Positions 30,304 to 35,000 of a stretch of DNA of 35,000 nucleotides are shown piece by piece. Positions within the stretch are counted from its first letter, which is position 1; each line of letters opens with the position of its first letter. Under the pieces are notes generated by a model that saw only the letters and a program-made list of their open reading frames with translations, ran no database searches and was not told the origin of the DNA. This DNA comes from Glandiceps talaboti. Lineage: Eukaryota; Hemichordata; Enteropneusta; Spengelidae. Position numbers and translations under genes: made by a program. Location: the NCBI RefSeq assembly GCF_964340395.1, contig NC_135567.1, positions 4,604,899-4,639,898 of the forward strand, written 5' to 3'.

Positions 30304-30404
30304 CCAGATTTAAACTGAATGCCTTCCGTAATCTTGCAATTTATGCAAGAAATTTAGCTCTACATCTTTGATCCCAGTGAACGTTAGTTGTCAAAAATGA
30401 TGTT
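30304..30404 (+). repeat. Dispersed repeat A, copy 2
   Basis: Partner of 27158-27272, same orientation. It lacks about 13 bp around GAAATTTCATGATT. Confidence 0.8.
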
Positions 30405-30843
30405 CAAATGTCCGCTTCCTATTGTTAACACAGGAAAGCTTGCTATCCTTGACTTCAGTCTGCTTTCGCGAACCCCTACATACCCGGGATATGTACACCC
30501 GTTTCCATGGCAAATAATAAACGAAATTCAAACCCTTATAACATTGCTACTATGCATCAGAAAGTTTACATAATTCGTGATAAGCACCTAAACACTTTAA
30601 TACAGTGAAGTGATACGGTATTATTGCCCTACTTCGTCCCTGGGTAAAGTGTATACATTCCTGTTTCTAACGAGATTGACAGACGCACCATCTGCTGCAA
30701 ATCCTATAAGTTTCTACTTCCAACTTTCATCAACTTTGTCACATATAGTTTTTTGTCACACTAACACCACCATTGGCATGTGCGTGTTGAACTTCCTTCT
30801 GTTCTGCTAAATTAACCTTAAGTTTACAAGTAGGTTTGTCTAC

Positions 30844-31032
30844 TCATCGCATGTAGACGATTTCACACTCCTGCATAGCTCTATCAGTGTCGCCGTCAAT
30901 CAAATTAGAAAAATATTTAGTTTCGTTTCTGATATCGTTATCTAAGTCATTCCTGATTCGTCCAGCAATTGTTCTGATCATCTCCGGGCATTTATGAATG
31001 TTATCATAGGTTGGCTTTAATACCGACGCCAT
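30844..31032 (-). CDS. Doubtful 62-codon ORF, possible first exon
   Basis: Encodes MASVLKPTYDNIHKCPEMIR, continuing to a charged, helix-prone end with stop TGA. The start context is fair (AAAAAATGGCG), and codon composition is less AT-rich and less repetitive than chance frames nearby. No domain is recognised and no convincing splice donor occurs before the stop. It could be a small protein, the first exon of a gene using a non-obvious donor, or chance. Confidence 0.25.
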   Translation of the reverse strand: MASVLKPTYDNIHKCPEMIRTIAGRIRNDLDNDIRNETKYFSNLIDGDTDRAMQECEIVYMR

Positions 31033-31489
31033 TTTTTTCTGAGCAGTAGCAATAACTCGGAAATAGTGAAAATGTCAGTTCTTGTTTGGCTATCAGATAG
31101 GCAATATTTATCTTTATTTTTATTTCTGCTATTCTGTTATCACCATTCAAGTACTAGGATCTACAAGTGTATTACCACAAAAGTGTAAACGGTGGTCAAA
31201 GTAGCCCTGTTTTCGAAATGCTATCGAAAGTCAAATATATGTACTATGTGTTTCTGTATATCTCCGCGTATTTGCCACATCGTGCTGTAGTGAAGTAAGA
31301 ACACACCCGTCTAACTTCTTTCGAAAACTTCGTTCGAATGCACGCTAATCTCAAATATTTTAGTGCCTCAAAGTCTCCAGCAATGTAGTTATCGCAAATT
31401 TATCGTTTCAAATTAAATTTTCCTCAGTGTATCTTTTGTGTAACTGTACACATGTAGTCTCTAGCTGTAGTTGTCTATTCAACACTCTA

Positions 31490-31492
31490 TTA
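31490..31492. repeat. Left target-site duplication TTA
   Basis: TTA before the terminal repeat, matched by TTA at 32639-32641. A 3-bp TWA duplication is typical of PIF/Harbinger elements. Confidence 0.7.
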
Positions 31493-32638
31493 GGGGAGAA
31501 CCATTTGATTTCTGGGAGGGGGGTTTGGAGAAGTTTGGAAAAAATAATTTGTCGGCAAGTGAAGGAGAAAAAAATAATTTGATCCCATAATGGCTTGAGA
31601 AAAAATCTGGGAATTTGATTATCTCATTTTTGTCTCATTTATTGTCAATATTTTGAGCAAGCCCTATGGGTTTTTTCCAGCATTTTTTATATGGGGTTGC
31701 TTTCAATTACTGTCAATTAGCATTTTGTCTGCCATGTGCAAAAATCAGTTTCAACAAACATGTCAAAATGCATTTACAGCAAAAGCTCTCCAATTCCAAT
31801 GATTATATGCAGTATCACAACACAGAAAAATATATCATATTCATCAGCTCTTTTCATCACACAGTTTTTATTAATGTGCTTTACTGATATTCTATACGGT
31901 ATTGCATGTTTCAAATTTCCCTTTCCACTTTAATGAAAATATTTTGTTTAATATGACCATCCTTCCATTGTTCGTAAGTGATATCTAACTATTTTATGTA
32001 AACTTATTTTAGTACATAGCATAGAAGACAAATATGGATGCAACATTTTATGTATCAAAAACATTGTCAGAGGTTTTAAAAAAAAGTATCCCAGTCTGCT
32101 GCCAATATAGAATGTCAATGATAAAGAGTCACTTGAGAGGAACAAGAAACAAATGGAGTGGTTAAGAAGTATCAAAAACTCTGTAAAACATGCTTGTAAA
32201 ATTCCTCTCCAATTGAGATGACTATAACTTTATACAACATAAACTCTAAGGCATGCTAAATACTTTCTAGAAATGATAAGTTGAACACCAGCTGCTAAAT
32301 GTTTAACAAATAATACTAACTATCATAGAGAAAATCGAGAAATAAACTTTTTATACTAAACTTTGCAGAAATATTAGTATTAATAAACATGCATAAAATA
32401 CTGTGACATGAATCAACTTTTAGCAGAAGCATGGACTGTAAACTGCTACTTATTGCTACTTACACACAACAAGTTAGTTTTGAACCAGTGACATGTAGGT
32501 ATAGTTAGGAACAGCACGTTAGAAATTGGTAATCGAAAAAAAAATGGCATTGTTTTCACATATGGAAAAAATAATTTGATGCAGGACTGACCATTTTTGT
32601 TGCTGCTATACCCCCTCCCCCACGAAATGGTTCTCCCC
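31493..32638. mobile_element. 1146-bp non-autonomous DNA transposon (Harbinger-like)
   Basis: The ends are inverted repeats: GGGGAGAACCATTT at the left and AAATGGTTCTCCCC at the right. Inside these lies a second matching G-rich block (GGGAGGGGGG / CCCCCTCCCCC). TTA duplications flank it. The word GGAAAAAATAATTTG recurs near 31537 and 32562 (with a variant near 31571), in direct orientation. The interior is AT-rich with no transposase, so it would have to be mobilised in trans. Assignment to PIF/Harbinger rests on the 3-bp duplication only. Confidence 0.82.
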
Positions 32639-32641
32639 TTA

Positions 32642-32989
32642 TGTATACTATATGATAACTATGGTTACAACAGTAATGTGTATGATCTTAAATGGATATA
32701 TGGCTGTAATGCTCTTCATTAATGACTCAAAATAAAACCGCAATAACTGTATACAAAAACTCTTACAGACTTCATCCTGGAATCTCATTATAGCAGAAAG
32801 CTACAAAGGATTGCCAAAACAGTACATTGTTTAGATGAAGCTCCTAAATGTTATGTCTTTTGCGAGGGAAATACAACAAAAATAGCGCCAATGTCGTTTT
32901 AGCACAACTTTACACTTTTTAAGAATGTTTATCCACATGTTGATCCATTCTAGGTACAGGTGTTCATTTGTTGAATGACTATCCAGTTG
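32642..32989. other. Non-coding stretch, nothing recognised
   Basis: AT-rich sequence between the TTA-flanked transposon and the minisatellite. I see no gene, RNA or repeat. Confidence 0.5.
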
Positions 32990-33411
32990 ACTATCGTATC
33001 CAACCATGTTATTATCTTTGCAATATATGCAATCATTTGGCTGTTGCTATGGGGTGGTCATGTTGCTCGACATATTTACATACGTTTTTTGAATGTTTAT
33101 TTACTTGTCTATTAATTCCTGTTATCTTTGCAATATATGTCATCGTTTGTCTGTTGCTATGGGTGTGGTCTTGTTGCTAGGTACATTTCCATACATCTTA
33201 TGAATGTTTATTCACTTGCCTAGTAATCCCCTGTTATCTTTATGAAATACACCACCATTTGGATGTTGCTATGGGCGTGGTCATGGTTGCTAGGGATACT
33301 TACATACATTTTTTGAATGTTAACTCACTTACGTATCAGCTAATATTGTTATTTGACCAATATATAATGCCATTTGGTTGTTGCTAAGGGCATGGTCATG
33401 GTTGCTAGGGC
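32990..33411 (+). repeat. Minisatellite of about 112 bp, four diverged units
   Basis: Four units start near 33009, 33119, 33231 and 33346. Shared words are CTGTTATCTTTGCAATATATG, ATTTGGCTGTTGCTATGGG, GTGGTCATGGTTGCTAGG and CATACATTTTTTGAATGTT. Divergence is substantial, so the array is old. Short frames across it do not encode a known protein. Confidence 0.85.
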
Positions 33412-33525
33412 CAATTGTGTCAAAATATTCGAAAAAAATCTGCAGAATAACACTTCTCGAAACATCTCACCAAATTACAGTCTCACTGATCAAGTACTTT
33501 TTGAGATAAATTTTGGACCAAAATT

Positions 33526-33563
33526 CACTCTCACTCACTCACTCACTCACTCACTCACTCACT
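33526..33563. repeat. (CACT)n microsatellite
   Basis: About nine CACT units with one early interruption. Confidence 0.95.
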
Positions 33564-35000
33564 TACACACTAACACCTTATTTGCATATTACTGTTGAGA
33601 TCATTGTATGCTTAAGATACATGTGTGGTCATTTTAATGTCAGTTTACCCTGTTGTCTAGCTGTGGACTCAAACTTCATTAATTACTAGTATTACTACTG
33701 ATCTTCGCACACAGCTGATAGACCAAGTAATAACACCCGAATCACTCTCATATCTCATATCTGACCCAACTTCTGTATGTACATACCAGGATCACACTTG
33801 AACTTTAAAGGGAATTAGCTCAGACTACACACAGTGTTTAAAGATCTACACTGGAAATCAAGGCAAGCACCTAGCATAGTGCCTCGTTCATTGACTTGCC
33901 GCGAAGCCAAGTCCTCTACCAAAACTGAGTGAAGTGCCTGTCCCCAGTGTACTTTATTGTGACGTCCTTAAAGTCTAAATATACATAACGCATGGCCAAT
34001 GGCCAAATAATTAATGCACTCCATATAGAGTTTTTCTAGGCGTGACCATGCCCTAAAAGTATTCTTAAAACATTGATGAATGATCACTATGAATCCTAGA
34101 TATTTATGAAATGCAGACTGTCGTCTGATGTATTCGAGTATGCTTGGAATCCTGTGTGGTCTGAATCCAATATCCTTGAGACAGTCTTTTGACCTTTCAG
34201 TAAACTAGGACATGCGATGTTGTTAAAATATTAAGTTTACTGAAAATACAAATATGTCATCTGTGACACTAGTATCACATCACACCTGCACACACAACAG
34301 TTCATTTATAGTTACACATTTTTATTTTGAAAAGGATTACAGCTGATTTGACAAAATAAAGAACAAAAGAAAATGTTTCCATATATATTGTTAGATTACT
34401 AGTATTGGTTTTCAACTTTGTCTCGACATTTTCTACAACATTGACAGACATTGTTCAAGTTACATTAAACCTTAAAGGTACATAATATCACCAGGGTGCA
34501 CACACTTAGTAGTCGCCTTGATTGAAAATACTAGTCCCATGTATATTTTAATGATATAGCTTCTACAATAGCAAGAAATTCTACTTTAAATGTGAATTTG
34601 TCATAGTTATAATTTGCAGGTATTTACATGGACTCATTCAAAATTGATGAGCATATATCTCTGAAAAGAAAGCAAGACTTACAGTAGTCAATGACAAGCA
34701 GAAAACTCCTTGTACAGTATAAACCTATCTATTCATTCAGGCAAAACCATTGAATGTTTATCAGAATCCAACTGTGATAAGATCGTAAATCTGCAAGTCA
34801 TATACTGTACATACTTCCACAAATGAAATAAACTGGGAGGCTAACTTTCATTTTTGTTCTTTATCTTGTCAAATCAGTGTAAAGACTAACAACCTAAATT
34901 TTATGTTGTCATAATTTAATAACACATTACTAGAAAATATCTATGCGTGAAAATTTCCCAACTTCAACTTTAAATACTGCTCTGATGTTCAGTTATAAAA
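33564..35000. other. Non-coding right edge, nothing recognised
   Basis: About 1.4 kb of AT-rich DNA up to the right edge. No open frame of note, no domain, no clear repeat. Confidence 0.5.

Larger units (their letters stand above)
26448..31489. other. Five kilobases of non-coding DNA
   Basis: No gene with a recognisable domain was found. It contains tetranucleotide arrays (27522-27720, 28943-29059), two pairs of dispersed repeat fragments and one doubtful 62-codon open frame at 30844-31032. The rest is AT-rich unique-looking sequence. Confidence 0.55.

Overview
This is nuclear DNA of an animal, not a bacterial contig. It is AT-rich, with intron-split genes, dense microsatellites, a vertebrate-type TTAGGG interstitial tract, and Penelope-like, CR1/L2-like, THAP-transposase and tRNA-SINE elements. 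Expanded ankyrin plus P-loop GTPase genes and this repeat mix are common in marine invertebrates such as lancelets, acorn worms, molluscs and cnidarians. I cannot name the species.

Region 1-8929 holds part of one host gene on the minus strand. Two ankyrin exons (7826-7930 and 7473-7541) are followed, across a 5.5 kb intron, by a P-loop exon (1802-1918). All three join in phase 0. The gene runs off the left edge through an intron filled by a 75-bp minisatellite (1-1699). The 5.5 kb intron contains a Penelope-like retroelement (PLE) in the same orientation as the gene. It has an intact 718-codon RT/GIY-YIG ORF and two identical 404-bp pLTRs, each with a hammerhead ribozyme. A 751-bp 5'-truncated copy of the same element, apparently identical, lies beside it in inverted orientation with a third ribozyme. 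A 30-bp direct repeat flanks the whole pair.

Region 8932-14950 is a complete 6.0 kb DNA transposon of ISL2EU type. It has AT target duplications, imperfect terminal inverted repeats, a two-exon THAP plus DDE transposase on the plus strand, and a convergent minus-strand gene for a SWIM / YqaJ-exonuclease / PHD protein. The transposase intron carries two tiny MITE-like elements, each with its own 8-bp target duplication.

Region 14953-26500 is a graveyard of non-LTR retrotransposons. A decayed CR1/L2-like copy lies on the plus strand (18042-21000) and a second copy of the same family on the minus strand (26447-23290), the latter interrupted by a tRNA-derived SINE. A different CR1/Jockey-like element lies between them (23045-21131, minus). 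A TTAGGG tract sits at 16693-16736.

Region 26500-35000 is mostly non-coding: tetranucleotide arrays, a pair of dispersed repeats, a 1146-bp non-autonomous element with TTA target duplications (31493-32638), and a 4-unit minisatellite (32990-33411). No convincing host gene was found there apart from one doubtful small ORF.

The most notable arrangement is the ribozyme-bearing PLE lying in sense inside a host intron. The host pre-mRNA itself would carry two hammerheads exactly 2394 nt apart that bracket the complete PLE ORF, plus a 751-bp perfect hairpin arm.
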